Part shown: positions 24,545 to 37,469 of the stretch, piece by piece
How positions within the stretch are numbered: position 1 is the first letter of the stretch
How the letters are laid out: every line of letters begins with the position of its first letter
Assembly: GCF_018687715.1 (NCBI RefSeq)
Contig: NC_056755.1
Coordinates: 13,342,501 to 13,406,500 of the forward strand
Reading direction: 5' to 3'
DNA length: 64,000 bases
DNA from: Carya illinoinensis
Taxonomy: Eukaryota; Streptophyta; Magnoliopsida; Fagales; Juglandaceae
Position numbers and translations under genes: made by a program
The notes under the pieces: model-generated
The model's input: the letters and a program-made list of their open reading frames with translations, nothing else
The model's database searches: none
What the model was told of the DNA's origin: nothing

Positions 24545-24945
24545 GATGTAACCGGTCCGATTCGTTCCGATTTTTCGGTTTTAATGTATAGTGATATAAT
24601 ATTAGTATAACTATTAATACAATAAATAAAATGATATAAGATTTTAAATTTTAATATTATATTAATTAGTAATTTATTATATGATACAAAACTATTTTAT
24701 ATATAGTTATATATCATATATAAATATTATCTATAATAAAAAAATTAAAAAATACATATAAACCGGTCCGGTTCAGTTCAATCCAATTTTAGAAAAAGAA
24801 AAATTAAAATTAGACCGATTTTGACTAGTTTTAAAAAAAATAAAATCGGTACCTGAACAAACCAAACTCAGGACTGGACCAATCCCACAGGTTTGGTCCG
24901 TTCCGGTCTGGTTTATCGGTTTTTTTACACCCCTATAATCAAAGT
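24545..24945. repeat. Dispersed repeat with GGTCCGG-type ends, copy 2
   Basis: It starts AAAGATGTAACCGGTCCG and ends CGGTTTTTTTACACCCCT, which are roughly inverted (compare AGGGGTGTAAAAAAACCG). The core shares long words with the copy at 33676, for example AATATTAGTATAACTATTAA-like and AAATGATATAAGATTTTAAA, so these two are the closest relatives. Confidence 0.6.
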
Positions 24946-25400
24946 TTAAAAAAATCTAACAAAATTAAAAAAATATTTTTTCAAAATTTTATTTCCTCCA
25001 CTAAATTCTAAAAATTAAAATATAATAATTAAAAAAATTTGTAATATATATTATTTATGTGAAATAATTTTATTTATTTAAAATTTATTTTTTAAATCGG
25101 GTTTCAACTTTCAAATATAATTGCTCTTAAGTCTGAACTCCATTTTTTCCAGAAAATTTACGAGCACACCTACCAAGAAGACTTTTGCAATGTCGCGTGA
25201 GGCCGCGTGGCATTTCAGTTATTTTAGGGAGAATTGGAGGGTAAAGTAAAAGAAACAAAACCACGCTATCTCTCTGCCTCCCGATCTAAAGCAAAAGAGA
25301 GAAGCAAGCCATTCAACGAGTTCATCTCCCTCTTGAGACTCTCTCTCTTTTTTTGTTTTCATTTCTCTTTCCTAGGGTTAGGGTTGAGGTGATCGATTCG

Positions 25401-28181
25401 ATGGGGCAGCAGTCGTTAATCTACAGCTTCATAGCTCGAGGGACGGTTATCCTGGCCGAATACACGGAATTCAGCGGAAACTTCACAGGCATCGCCTCGC
25501 AGTGCCTTCAGAAACTCCCTGCTTCCAACAACAGGTTCACCTACAACTGCGACGGCCACACCTTCAATTACCTCGTCGACAACGGCTTCAGTATTTCCCC
25601 CTCTCTCGCCCCTCATTCCGATTCTTTTCGCTCTGATCTGCTACCTATGTCTTTATCTTCTTTTTCACTTCTTTATGTCGAGACATATTTTTATTTAATT
25701 ATTTTTTATTTTTCTTGAGTTCTTTGTGGCCTCTCCTTCTAATTTGTTCAACAGACGTGGACTCTGTTTCTGCTAGCTTCCGTTTTTGCTTTATCATAGT
25801 TGAACACCAATGTCCTTTAGCGTTTTGCAATTCCAATCTGGCCATGTGGAGTTTACAAAAATAAAAGTAGTCATTTGGAGTTGTTCTTTGGACTACTATT
25901 TTTTTTTTTCACTTGAAAGAGTATTAATGCTATAACAATTAGGAGAATAAATTTCCCTGCAGATCCGACTTTTACAGAATGCTCTATAAGTAGGTAGCCT
26001 TTTTTCCCTTTTTAAAGATTTTTTTTTTCTTGTCATTCCCCCTGTTGGATTTGTTCAAATGCTTTGCTGTCCCGGTTTTTATTTCTCTCTTGCAAAGATT
26101 TCTTGCTATAGCAAGATGGTTGTAACTACTCACGGAAATTACACATTCAAAATTATAATTAGAGCTTCTTATAATCATTATAAAGGGAAAGAAATTCTCC
26201 TTTGCAGGCAATGTGGATCACATTCACAACGCTTACGTCCTTATTAGGACATTCTGTTCTACGGAACATGATTCAAAACCCACTCATCTGGTTGGGGATT
26301 AAATCTGAGTCTTTGATGCCATTTGTAACAACTCAATGAAAGTTCAAGTCATATTTGAGTTCATGCGTCAAAAGGACTAATCAAGATTATACTGAGAGTC
26401 CATTAAAATCGTTATAAAGGACAAGATCTTTCCATTCCTAAGATAATGTAGGACCTCATTCCCCACCCACTTATACTTATTTTGGGGTTTTACCTGGTTC
26501 GTGGTTTTACCTCACCCAAACCACTTTTTCATACTAGAGAAGTTAGATTGTAGTTTTTCAGTAAATGAGATGTAACATGTGAAAAGAGGAAGTAAGCTTT
26601 GATACATTATAAGCATTAGTTGGGTAGTAATACCCCATTCTGTAAAGTTTTCCTTTGAGTTAATGGTTTAGGTTATTGAAGTTTTTTTCCCCCATTTTAC
26701 TCAATTATGGACTTGTGTCCCCAATAATTTTAGTGGTGCTACTTATACTCGTAAAAAAAAATTTAGTGGTGCTAACCTCATCTTTTGAATATTGCAGCTT
26801 ACTGTGTGGTTGCAGTTGAGGCTGTTGGGCGGCAGATGCCAATTGCCTTCCTCGAGCGAATCAAGGAGGATTTCACCTCGAGATATGGTGGAGGAAAAGC
26901 TGCAACAGCGGTTGCCAATAGCCTCAACAAGGAGTTTGGGTAACCTTTTCTTCTTCCTCTTCTTCTGCTTATCCCTTTTTCTTCTTTTTGAAGTATGTCA
27001 TATTGTTGCTGTAAAATAGGATGTTCATTTTAAATTTTATAAGTTACTTTAATACCAAAAATTTGGTTCTGATGATTTAGGCCCAAATTGAAGGAGCAGA
27101 TGCAATATTGTGTAGATCATCCAGAGGAGATCAGCAAGCTGGCTAAAGTTAAAGCTCAGGTTTCAGAAGTCAAAGGAGTTATGATGGAAAATATAGAGAA
27201 GGTAAGGCGGTGTTGCTTTCTGTTCTATATGTCAGCTGCAAAGACTAATAAAAAAATTTCAGTTTCAAAGGTTATATTCTCTTTGATTGAATCTTTTGCC
27301 AGTGAAACTCAAGAAGCCTGATATTTTTTGGAACTATGGTGCCATTTCATTTTATTAACAACTTTTTTTTTGTATAGGTTCTTGACCGTGGAGAAAAGAT
27401 TGAGCTTCTGGTGGATAAAACAGAGAACCTTCGTTCTCAGGTTAGCGACTTTGTATTGTTGATTCTTTTTTCTTGTTTTCCCTCTTTTGGAATGACGGTG
27501 GTATATATATTATAGAAAAGAAGAAAGAACCCAGAAATTAACTTGTTTCTAGTTTGCCTGCATGCGTATCAAGGGTGCAAGGTTTTGACATATAGTTAAT
27601 GGAATGAGCAATCTAAGATAAGACGTATTTTGTAGTGGGCATTGATGACATTTCTTATTTTAGATCTGAAAATTGATGTCTTGTCTGCAAATGCAAGAAT
27701 CAGCCCTGTAATTTGCAGGGTAACTATCTGTTCAGTCTGAGCATCTAGACATGTATACTGTACTTCAGAAGTGGCCTACATTTTTTTTTTATGCTTGGGA
27801 AACAATTGTAACACTTTAAAAAATGAACTTCATTGTCGGGCAGTTTGTTTTTTTTTTTAATCTTGGCCTCTGTGAATATTGAATTGAATTGTTTTCTTTC
27901 CCAGTTACATTTAAAATAATTCTGTAGTTGCTTGTATTTTTTTTAATATATTTATTTATTATTATTATTATTATTGTTTTCCAATCGCTAATGATGCAAT
28001 GTGATTGCCCATCTGTATGGTGTTGCAGGCACAAGATTTCAGGCAGCAAGGAACCCAGATAAGGAGAAAAATGTGGTTCCAGAACATGAAGATAAAGCTG
28101 ATAGTTCTGGGTATCCTGGTTGCCTTGATTCTCATCATAATTCTATCCGTATGTGGTGGTTTCAATTGCGGTAAAAAGTGA
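25401..28181 (+). CDS. VAMP72: VAMP72-group R-SNARE (VAMP721/722/726-like), five exons
   Basis: Exons are 25401-25590, 26798-26939, 27081-27201, 27378-27440 and 28029-28181, all with GT/AG introns, giving 222 residues (Arabidopsis VAMP721 is about this length). The start [10 protein letters not shown] at 25401 opens the N-terminal longin domain (to about 115; [17 protein letters not shown] is a hallmark). The SNARE helix follows (about 127-190), with the central arginine of the ionic layer in VLDRGEKIE (near residue 155). A C-terminal membrane anchor (about 195-215, [18 protein letters not shown]) ends CGGFNCGKK. The protein would pair with plasma-membrane syntaxins and SNAP33-type proteins to fuse secretory vesicles. 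Subgroup within VAMP72 cannot be settled by eye. A TRIM-like LTR lies in intron 1. Confidence 0.93.
26319..26505 (-). mobile_element. TRIM-related solo LTR plus primer site, VAMP72 intron 1
   Basis: The stretch begins TGTAACAACTCAATG and contains AAAAGGACTAATCAAG, CGTTATAAAGGACAAG, TTTCCATTCC and CACCCACTTATACTTATTTT in the same order as the 172 bp LTRs at 18959-19404. Just left of it the reverse strand reads TGGCATCAAAGAC, a degraded tRNA-Met primer site. One LTR and the primer site remain; no second LTR was seen. Confidence 0.55.
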
Positions 28182-29606
28182 ATGCTTCACGATTTCATTG
28201 ATGCCGGTTTACCTATAGTGGTTTTGGTTACACAGTCCACTTTCTACTGTATGTTGTACGATGATGCTTGTATAGGTTGTATTCCTGAGTATTTTTTTTT
28301 TTTGGTAAAACGATTCTGCTGCTGCATTACGTGTTAAGCTTGTCATTCATGTCTTGAATTATAGTTCTGGTTGACAATCACTAGAAGTGTGGAGGTCGAA
28401 GCAATTACATACAATCAACCAATGTCTTGCATTTAAAATCCGAATGGCAGTTGGAGCCTTTATCTGCAATTTTCGATCTTAAATTTTCGAAGTTGCATTC
28501 ATCTTTGCGCGTAAACCAAGGTGAAGATGCGCATGCAGTAAAATACCAGATAAAACAAAGTAATTACACCGAACCGAGTATTGGTAGAAAGCTGAAAAAC
28601 CAGATAAAATTTCGACGTGGTGTCTGGGACCATCTGGGTACTGGCTATGTTTCCTGACTTGACATCCCATAATGCAGGTTGAGGTAGTCCAAAATCTCGC
28701 AAAATAGTATGTTGGCATGGCCACTGTGGGAGGAATAAATCTATTTATAAACTGTCTAATGACACACCGTTTAAGGTATCATCAATTTACATATGAAAAG
28801 TATTCACATCTGAACATTTTTTAAGAATATAATAGGTTCAAATAAGTGGTGACTTCACAAGCCGATTCAATTTGAAAAAATTTAATTGCAAATATAATTG
28901 TGTAGTGTGTACTAATATGTGCATCAATCTAATATAATTAATCAAAAAGTAAATTTTATTAAAAACAGTGTTAATTTAAATTTTTAATATGAAAAATTCA
29001 GTATTGATACATAGATTAGTATGCGACTTTGTTTGTATATAGCAAAACTCATTTGATTTATATATATTTAAAAGAATAGTTCTTCTATTTTAAAGCCTTT
29101 ACACCATATATTATTCACGAAGTGTGATTTCATAATTTAATTTGAAAGATAAATTTTAATCTTACAAATCAAATTAATCTTTAGATATTATGTGGTATAA
29201 AAGCCTTCTAATGTCACTATTCTACTTGAAAACCTTTTTAAACGTCTACGCATACAGGAGGTTTTGAATCCATGCAGGGAAAAACAAATCTTCGTACGCC
29301 CTTTTCCTGCCACATATTTACTCTGGGTATCAAATCACCAATAATCTCACATTTACGATGAGTAGAATCTCATCTTCTCCTTTACAAAGAGGAATACAAT
29401 CAGGCTATAAGACTATTGGTAACTCCCTCTTTCCATCCTCGAACAATTTTTTCTTGTTTTTCTTTTTCTCAAACAAGTTGAAGATATCAGCAATCTGTCT
29501 TGCACCTTACATCTAACATGTCATAATCATAACATGATAAGTTGTGACAAGTTGTCAACATATGCAGTTTTGCGCAATGCCGATTAAAAGATTAAACCAA
29601 TTGCTT
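28182..29606. other. Region between convergent VAMP72 and PANC genes
   Basis: The 3' UTRs of the two convergent genes should lie here. The middle (about 28740-29240) is AT-rich without recognisable elements. Short open frames near 28430-28720 overlap on both strands and show no domain. Confidence 0.45.
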
Positions 29607-32600
29607 TCATATATTTATTTCCATGTTGTCTATCAGCCTGACCTTCCCAAACCAGGCAGCAATGCTGAATACAACGGGGCTCTTGATCTCTTCCACCACC
29701 TCCAAAGACTCCTGGTCTACAATCTGATAGCATGAAGCATACATAATCAATACACATTGTAACTTGAACTTTGTTAAACTCTAATATATAAGTGCTAGGG
29801 TTCTATTCATGATGTCGATTGATAAGCACCCACTCAGCTCAGAGACATGGTTTCCAAACATGCATAAGCGCCATCATTAGGAAATGCTGCCCAGCCAGTT
29901 TCTTGTGGAGCCAGCATAAACTATATAGTGCATATGGTGCAAAACAATGACAATAGTCAAGTGGCTCCAAAACAAAGACAAAAAAAAAAGTGAACATAAT
30001 TTAAATCATAAGTGGAGAGGGCAAATATTCTCTTCATGAATATCAGATACTTGGACTTTGGAGAGAGCGACAACCCTTGGATAGGTGGATCAAAAGTCCA
30101 CCAGCCCATCAGTAGCCCCATTCCTGAGTCCGACAGTTTTTTTGGGTCAGGTTTTGGCAATCTATGCCTGTCCCACTTTGTTCTTGAGAACTCAAATGGG
30201 CATAGTCTGTCCTTACATCCATGAGATAGCTTTTTTAACAAACGGGCAGTTAAAATCTTCTTCAGTATCCTCTCCAAAATTTCTTGATTTTGCAGTTCAA
30301 GGTTTGTACTTGCAGGAAAATATTTAAATTGTTATCATACAATTGACTCAAATCTCTAGTACTCAGCAGAAGCAGTGATATCGTGCACTGCAGCCATAAA
30401 TTACACTGACTTATGATGGCCTGGCTCCTTATTACTAGAAGAGGATGAAATCAAGAACTCTCTGTTACTTGTTTTCGTTATGTTCAGATATTTACGCTCA
30501 AGTTAAAAAGGTTAGTGCATTTGACTATAAGTCCCACCCCTAATAATGCAACAATCTCAAGTTAGAACAGACCCTGCACACCAGGTAAATCAGAAAATCA
30601 CCTTGAAGGTTGACTCACATATGGCCAGCAACAAACCAATGATAATCAAAGAGCATACAGCTGACAAAAATTTGATAAAACTAGTGGAGATGATCATTTG
30701 TTCAAACATATGACCAGAGAAATGAAATCACCAAAGAAGTTTACTTTGTACTCACAATCTTACTAGCAAAACAAGCCCCTTCTATCTAATTAGCAAGGCG
30801 CTTGCAAATACCCAGCAATCAAGCTCAAGTTTCAACTTTTGACAACCTTTCTAATAGAAAGAGGAAAAATAAAAATCCCTGATTTATTATATTTAAATTT
30901 ATAGTCTGTCCAAAACAGACAACAGTTAAGGTACCTCACCTCGACATAATCAATTCTTCCACCAGCTTTATCTACTGCTTGGGTCACCAAGTTTCTTAAT
31001 TCTCTACAATTTACTTGACCCTTTTCTGCAGAAAGCTTAGCTCTCAACAATGACCTGTTTATAGATAATGCCTGCAGAATACAAAGAAGCAGTTGTACAA
31101 TAATAAAAAATAAGATGGCTTTTCAGAGCTGTGAATATAAAATACTGATAAAAATTCTCTTAGCTACTTTAGATAAGATGCAGGTCTTGAAAATAAACTC
31201 TGTGTGAGAAAAAAAGAAGAAAAAGGGCAATGGTTCATTCATACTACCTACTCTGATAATTTTTTACTCAGAAAATCACTAAAATCATTTTCCTGAAAGA
31301 GAAAAGATATCCATATGCATAACTAGAAGTATAGCTTCGTGAGAAGTTAAAAGTCAAAAGGATTGACGGCATTAAGAAAACCTTTTCCCTCTCTTCAGGT
31401 GATAGATGCACATTGCGTGAACTCATTGCGAGGCCATCATTATCACGCATGACCTCAGAACCAATCACTTCTATGGAAAAATCAAGATCTCGAACCTGTA
31501 AGAATTCAACCAGAAAATAAAACGATGAACAGCACTCTCTGACAAACTAGGTGACATTATTTTCATTACTATCGAGAAATATATTAGTAAAAAAACTTAG
31601 TTAAAAGAATGAAACAAGACCAAATTAAGGGCTCTGGAAACAGCATAAACCCAATCTCAAAACCCATTTTTTCAAGGTCAGAACTGGACCAACACTAACT
31701 TTCCAACCTGAGAACTGAATGGTTGACTAAAATTATGATTTCATTTGAATTGCATAAGTTGAAATTAAGCGGAGTCTGGCACAATAGAAAAACCTAAAGA
31801 TTAAAAGCAATATGCCTAACATAAAAGTTTAATGACTGAAGCTCTTCAACTTTCCGTGCTTTTTAAGTCCCCTAATGTCTGCTTCTATACATCAAGTAAT
31901 GAAGACTGGAGATACTGAAACAGTGGAAGGACCTCTTTCTTCACAACAGGTCATGGTGAATTAATGATTCCTTTAGGCCTCATGCTGTTCAAACTCCATT
32001 TTCATTCATACAAATAAAAATATTGGTAAAGATAAAGCATTTCTGTTTTACTTTCCCATATTGCCCAGATTGTTTCTTTGATAAAATAAGGTAAATGACA
32101 ACCATAATCCAAAACATGAATAATATAGATAATTTGGTTTCCGATAAGCGTAGGAAAAGAAGGGGAAGATTGGACTCTGCAGCAGCCATTCCAACAAAAA
32201 ATGAAGTAAATATTGCATAGTTGCTCCTCTTTCTCACAAATCAACAAACTTAATGTTCTTCTACTAGAAACTTACCCTCAATTCAGTTGTCAAGAAAACA
32301 AATGGACACAGAAAGTCAACTTATAACAAGCACTCGTGCCTTACATAAGTCACAAGATTCCAGGTTCTTCTCTCAAAGATCATATGCCTGTAAGGAAAGG
32401 CTATGATTTCCATTATCTGGATTGGGCTCAAAGTATCATAGTGCATAAATATTTTTGTGGCCTTAAACTATCCTGAATTACTCCATCTTGTATATTATAC
32501 AGTCAATTGCATTCAACAGTTCAAAACGGTTCTCGCAAAGAACAAAAGAAAAAGAAGGGAGTTTATTATTATTATTTTTTTAAATCCTTTCATTTCTTGA

Positions 32601-33302
32601 TCAATAACGAAAATGTTCCTTTTCTTTTGAATAATTCTTTCCAAATTCAAACAAGAACTTGATGATTCTCTGTAAACTCACCATCCGCTGAATAATTCGC
32701 CATTGCTGATAATCCTTCTTCCCGAATACAACGACATCAGGCTCCACTATATTAAACAACTTCGTGACAACAGTCGTAACCCCTCTAAAGAACACTGGCC
32801 TACTCTTTCCACACATACCCTTTTCCAACCTCTCAACTCGTACCCATGTTTCGTGCCCCAACCCTCTCTCCTCCACACAGGATATCACCCCTTTTTTCTC
32901 TACCTCACCATCAACACCACCACTAGAGTTCTCACAATTACTGCTACTACCTCCATTCTTTAATCCAGTGGTTTTACTTTCTCCATAATCATATAGATTG
33001 TGGGGATGGAAGACCACATCAACGCCACCAGGAACAGCCATGAGTTTCCGGATATCACCATGTAAGTCAGATGGGTAGGTGGAAAGGTCCTCGGTGGGAG
33101 AGAACTGACCTGGGTTCACATAGATCGAGACGACTATCAGGCTGGTGCGCTTGTGCGCTTCTTTGATTAGTGATATGTGGCCCTCATGAAGGTAACCCAT
33201 GGTGGGTACCAAGCCTATGGTCTCGCCTTTGGCTCTCATGGCCCTTGACCATTTCCTCATCTGATTCTTTTCTGTTATTATCTCTGGTTCTCTGCCTGCC
33301 AT
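29607..33302 (-). CDS. PANC: Pantothenate synthetase, four exons
   Basis: Exons on the reverse strand are 33302-32682, 31495-31382, 31071-30940 and 29723-29607, all in phase 0 with GT/AG introns, giving 327 residues. It condenses pantoate and beta-alanine with ATP to form pantothenate (EC 6.3.2.1), the last step of vitamin B5 synthesis; the plant enzyme is cytosolic. Visible motifs: [14 protein letters not shown] (ATP site, near residue 31), [37 protein letters not shown], and in exon 2 DGLAMSSRN. The C-terminal part ([31 protein letters not shown]) matches plant enzymes. I chose the ATG at 33302 ([12 protein letters not shown]) because plant PanC starts close to this point; an in-frame ATG at 33338 would add 12 residues. 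There is no target peptide. A decayed second copy lies at 53105-60293. Confidence 0.93.
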
Positions 33303-33675
33303 TGGAAATCGGGCGACGGATTTGTACTCCTTCCCCAAAGCGTGGGATTTGTGGGTCTCTCGGACCAGAGCTATTCTTGAAATTATGCACTGAAAGAGAC
33401 AGGTATTGATGTTGGAAGTTTATTGGAAGTTTTAAGTTCTGTGGAGAACTACGGAAGGAGAAATCAAAGTTCCTGGCGGCCTCGTGAGTCGAAAACGGAA
33501 CTATAATTTCAGAAATGAATTATATGTGGCGGATTGTTTGATAGTCGCATACTTTGTGCTAACCAGTGACCATAGAAGATATTGTCGTTTGTTTGCTTTT
33601 TACCTCCGTATTTCCAATTAATTTTGTTGTTTTCTACCAAACAAAGATATTGTCATTTGCTTCAAGTAATAATAG

Positions 33676-34323
33676 GGTATAATCAGTTCGGTCCGTTTTA
33701 GGTAAAATTTAAGACTAAATTAATATGCATTAGTTTTGTATTTTTTAAAACCGATTACACACCGTTTATTCTCTTAAATCAATACTCCGGTTCTACCAAT
33801 TTTCAATTTAGTTCGGTTCGGTTTTCGAATTTTAATGTACTATATTATATATTATATAATATATATAATATAGTATATTATAATATATATTATAATTGTA
33901 TTATAGTCTATAATGATTATAATATATTGATATATTATAATATATAGTGATATAGTATTAGTATAACTATTAATATACACCGTATAATATTAATATAACT
34001 ATTAATATAATAAACAAAATGATATAAGATTTTAAAATTTACTATTATATTAATTAGTAATTTATCATATAATACAAAACTATTTTATATATAATTATAA
34101 AACTTATATACAATAGAAATAATTAAAAAAATATATATGAACCGATCCGGTCTGGTTTTAGAAAAAGAAAAATTAGAACCAGACTGATTTTAGCCGGTTT
34201 AAAAAAAATAAAACTAGTACCAAATCGAACCAAACTCGGGACCAGACCGATCCCACTGGTTTGGTTCAGTTTGATCCAATTTACTGGTTCACTGGTTTTT
34301 TTTTTTTTTTTTTACAACCCTAA
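33676..34323. repeat. Dispersed repeat with GGTCCGG-type ends, copy 3
   Basis: Left arm TCAGTTCGGTCCG and GTTCGGTTCGGTTTTCG, right arm GGTTCACTGGTTTTTT...TACAACCCTAAGTA; inverted arrangement with an AT-rich core containing ATATTATATATTATATAATA. It shares core words with the 24545 copy, including AATTAGTAATTTATCATATA-like and ACAAAACTATTTTATATATA. Confidence 0.6.
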
Positions 34324-34761
34324 GTAATAGTAGTTTGAAAGATAGATTTGACATACATCAACAGAATATTCATGACCCAATAATTTATGAACATCTAGGA
34401 TTAGATAGATTATGAAATAATTTATAAATAATAATAGGTTAAGAGATAATATATTGCCTGAGATTGTAAGAAATAAAAGAAAAAATTAAATAAAAATATT
34501 ATAAAATTAAAATATTATTACATTATATTTTTTTAATAGTATTTTTATTTTAAAATTTAAAAAAGCTGAAGTGTTTTTTTTATCATCTCTTGTATTATTG
34601 CCCACATTTATCCCTTTTATAGAGTAATTAAACATAATCACATACCATTTGATCCTGTAATGTAAAATTCTGCATTTTTAGAACATCAACCCCATCAGTA
34701 CATACACTACATTGGTTCTATCTTTATCCATTAGGCTACTGAGTCTTAAGTACTGTTTATT

Positions 34762-35695
34762 ACAAGAGCTCGGTCCGATCTAGTCCGATCTTGGGAGGTT
34801 TTGTGGATCAGATTGAACCAATTCAGTCCAGCATTTTTCGACTCTAGATTGGACCAAACAGCCTAAGGACCTGGCCGGGCCAGTCTAGTCCCATTTGGGA
34901 TAGTCTGGTTTGTTCGATCCAACCTCCTCCTTCTTCTTTTTCTTCTTCTTTTTTTTGTCTTTTTTTTTTTTTTTTAAGACGATTGATAAAAAAAATTTAT
35001 TTAAAATACTAAATTAAAATTAAGTGACTTATTACATGAAAATTTTATAATAAATTATACAATTATTAATATATACTAGTATTATATATTATAGTTATAC
35101 ATTAAAGAATATAATAATATATTTATCTAAATATATAGTTATAGACTTAGTACCAATACTATAACTAATAACTATACCAGTAGTATTACTAATATATTAT
35201 ATGTTAGTGATAAATTGGTAATATTATATTAAATAACACTTTATATAGTTATAGGGATTTAATACTAACATATTAAGTTAACTATACTCATACTATTATA
35301 AATTTATACATATACTATAATTTATACTATAACTCTTATAATAAGTTAATATATTAATATATTCTAGTACTATATATTATTGTTATATATTAAAAAATAT
35401 AATACTTATGTAATATTGTGATATATTAATAATTAATTATATACAATTTTTTATATAAATAATAAAATATATATATTTTTTAATTTTTATTCGGTTCGAT
35501 CTGGAGTGAAAAACCCTTAGACCGTGGACCAGACCGAATGATTTCGATCCTTCATAATTTGGATCGGACAGGACCGAACTAGCCTTTCTAACATACAGTC
35601 TTTCTTTTGGCCTACTTAGTACCAATATTATAACTAATAACTATGCTAATAGTATAAGGTTTCTCCAATCCGGACTGGCCAAATATCTTCCCTAC
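34762..35695. repeat. Dispersed repeat with GGTCCGG-type ends, copy 4
   Basis: The left arm is rich in GGTCCGATCTAGTCCGATC and GGCCGGGCCAGTC, and the right arm in GACCGTGGACCAGACCGAA and GGATCGGACAGGACCGAAC. The AT-rich core is about 500 bp. The gross architecture is the same as the other three copies but the core differs. The right boundary is vague because similar words recur to about 35695. Confidence 0.45.
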
Positions 35696-36970
35696 TATTT
35701 ATTTTCATAATCTTTTATAATAAAAACTTTACCACAACTTCAAGGTTTCAGAAAGAATATTATTACTAAATACTCCTAAAGTATGGATCACCTAACACTC
35801 TAATCTTATTACAATATATTATGTAATTAAAATATCTCACACAATAAGCACCAATTTTAATCGGTATAACATCCTAGATTAGAGTATCATATGTATGTAC
35901 TGTTAAGATATAAAATAAATAATATTTCACATGTTAGGTCATCCATTGAGAGAGAGTTTGACCCACATATGAGGGAGAGTATTAAGACATAAAATAAATA
36001 ATAAAAATCTACCGCTTCCCATTAATTTAAGCTTTTGGAACAAGTGGTGATTTCATACGTACTTCAAAAGTACCTAACAATTATTCTTTCCATGACCACC
36101 ACCTAGCAACATAACTCAACCACTTCGCTCCCAACCATATTAGACTCCTCTATAATCTGAAGGCTATATCTCCAAAACTTGTATGTTGATTGCCGAGGCC
36201 ACATTGGATTTAGTATGACACTCTAACTTTCTTATATTTTCCTAATTAAGCAAGCATTTCACTAATTAAAAAAGGATCAAGATATATAACAAGGGATTTG
36301 GATATCCAAAAATCACTATATTGCAACTGCTACAACATAAGAAAGAAAAACCTACTTCAATAAACTTGAGTCGACAATGGCCGAAGTACTCATTTGTGGA
36401 TTTGAAAGAATGTGGGAACCACACACCAAGGGTATTTGGGTGGGGTGGGTCAGTTTAAGTTCTGCTATATACAATTACTTTTACGTACTCTTTTGTACAT
36501 TCTATTAATTGTTATTAATAGTAAAATTTTAAAAATCTTTACTGTTATTAGTAAAAGCAACCTTTCAAACAAGCATAATCCACCTTATTTGCATCTATTT
36601 ATATTTGTTTCGTTCACATGATAGTCTTCACACGACCTCTTCTAGTGCGGTTTGGTGTTTAGAAATTTGTAACTAACACACTGATTTCGAAAAATATTTA
36701 TCCCAAGGACAATTGCCTCTGTCCATTTGGAAACTTCACAAGTGGGAGGTGCCATATATTAGCAAAGGCAGATTTTCTCAATGGCCTAAATAATCAAGAT
36801 TCTAGTCATGATTATCAAAATTCTTCATCTTATCAGATTTTCTATATATATATTGCATTCTTACTCTGAAGAAAAGCCAATTTTGTTGAAACCCAAAACA
36901 GGTTGGTGAATTGGTTTCCCAAACAACTCCTGTGTGGAGAATAACACTATACAGAACAAGTCTCAATATA

Positions 36971-37326
36971 GGCTTAGTTTGGATACAGTTCACATGAGAT
37001 GAGATGAGATATTTTTAATAATAATGAAAATTTTGAATTAAGATAAGATGAAATAGTTTGTAAAAAAAATGTGTTGAGATAGTGAGATGATAAGAGATAA
37101 TTTTTAATTTTTAAAATTTGAAAAATGTATGAGTCCCATTATTTTACAAAGAGCAGAATTGTACATTGTTTATGTACTATTCATGCACTACTCATGTCAG
37201 TTTTCACTGTTTATTATTATTTATTTTAGTGAATATTTTTAAAATTTAGAAATAAAATATAATATATTTGTACAAAAAAAACTATTATACGGTACAGATG
37301 AGATGAATCCGTTAACCAAACTGGCC
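36971..37326. mobile_element. Tourist-like MITE D, with empty site in the paralogous copy
   Basis: A 356 bp element from GGCTTAGTTTGGATAC to CCAAACTGGCC (inverted ends), with GATGAGATGAGATGAG arms, flanked by ATA on both sides. In the second copy of the segment (around 60628-60640) the sequence runs straight from GCCTCATAG into TCTTTCTTTT without it, so the insertion came after the duplication. Confidence 0.85.
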
Positions 37327-37469
37327 ATAGTCTTTCTCTTGGCCCATTTATTTTCAATAGAACCTTATACTATTCTACCCAGAAATAACTATTTTTCTCA
37401 ACCCCCCCTCTCCCACAAACCACCATCTGAAACCCCCATATGAACAAGTAAAAAAGAAACAAATATTAT

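Larger units (their letters stand above)
22970..25400. other. Intergenic region between PG18 and VAMP72 genes
   Basis: It holds the 3' UTR of the PG18-type gene, very AT-rich DNA, a GGTCCGG-type repeat (24545-24945) and the VAMP72 promoter and 5' UTR (CT-rich leader from about 25260). A short reverse open stretch with a protein-like sequence lies at 23531-23640 and is listed separately. I see nothing else coding. Confidence 0.5.
33303..37469. other. Intergenic region between PANC and SDI1
   Basis: It contains the PANC promoter and leader (33303 to about 33660), two GGTCCGG-type repeats (33676-34323, 34762-35695), AT-rich DNA and, next to the SDI1 3' end, MITE D (36971-37326). No gene was seen. 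About 36634-37469 is the SDI1-proximal part shared with the second copy. Confidence 0.6.

Noticed and set aside
29957..30327. Open frames in PANC intron 3 on both strands (including a 106-codon reverse frame)
   Set aside because: No domain, no splice connection, and the PANC exon 3 to exon 4 junction reads through without them.
32703..33409. Plus-strand frames opposite PANC exon 1
   Set aside because: Antisense shadows of a well-conserved coding exon.
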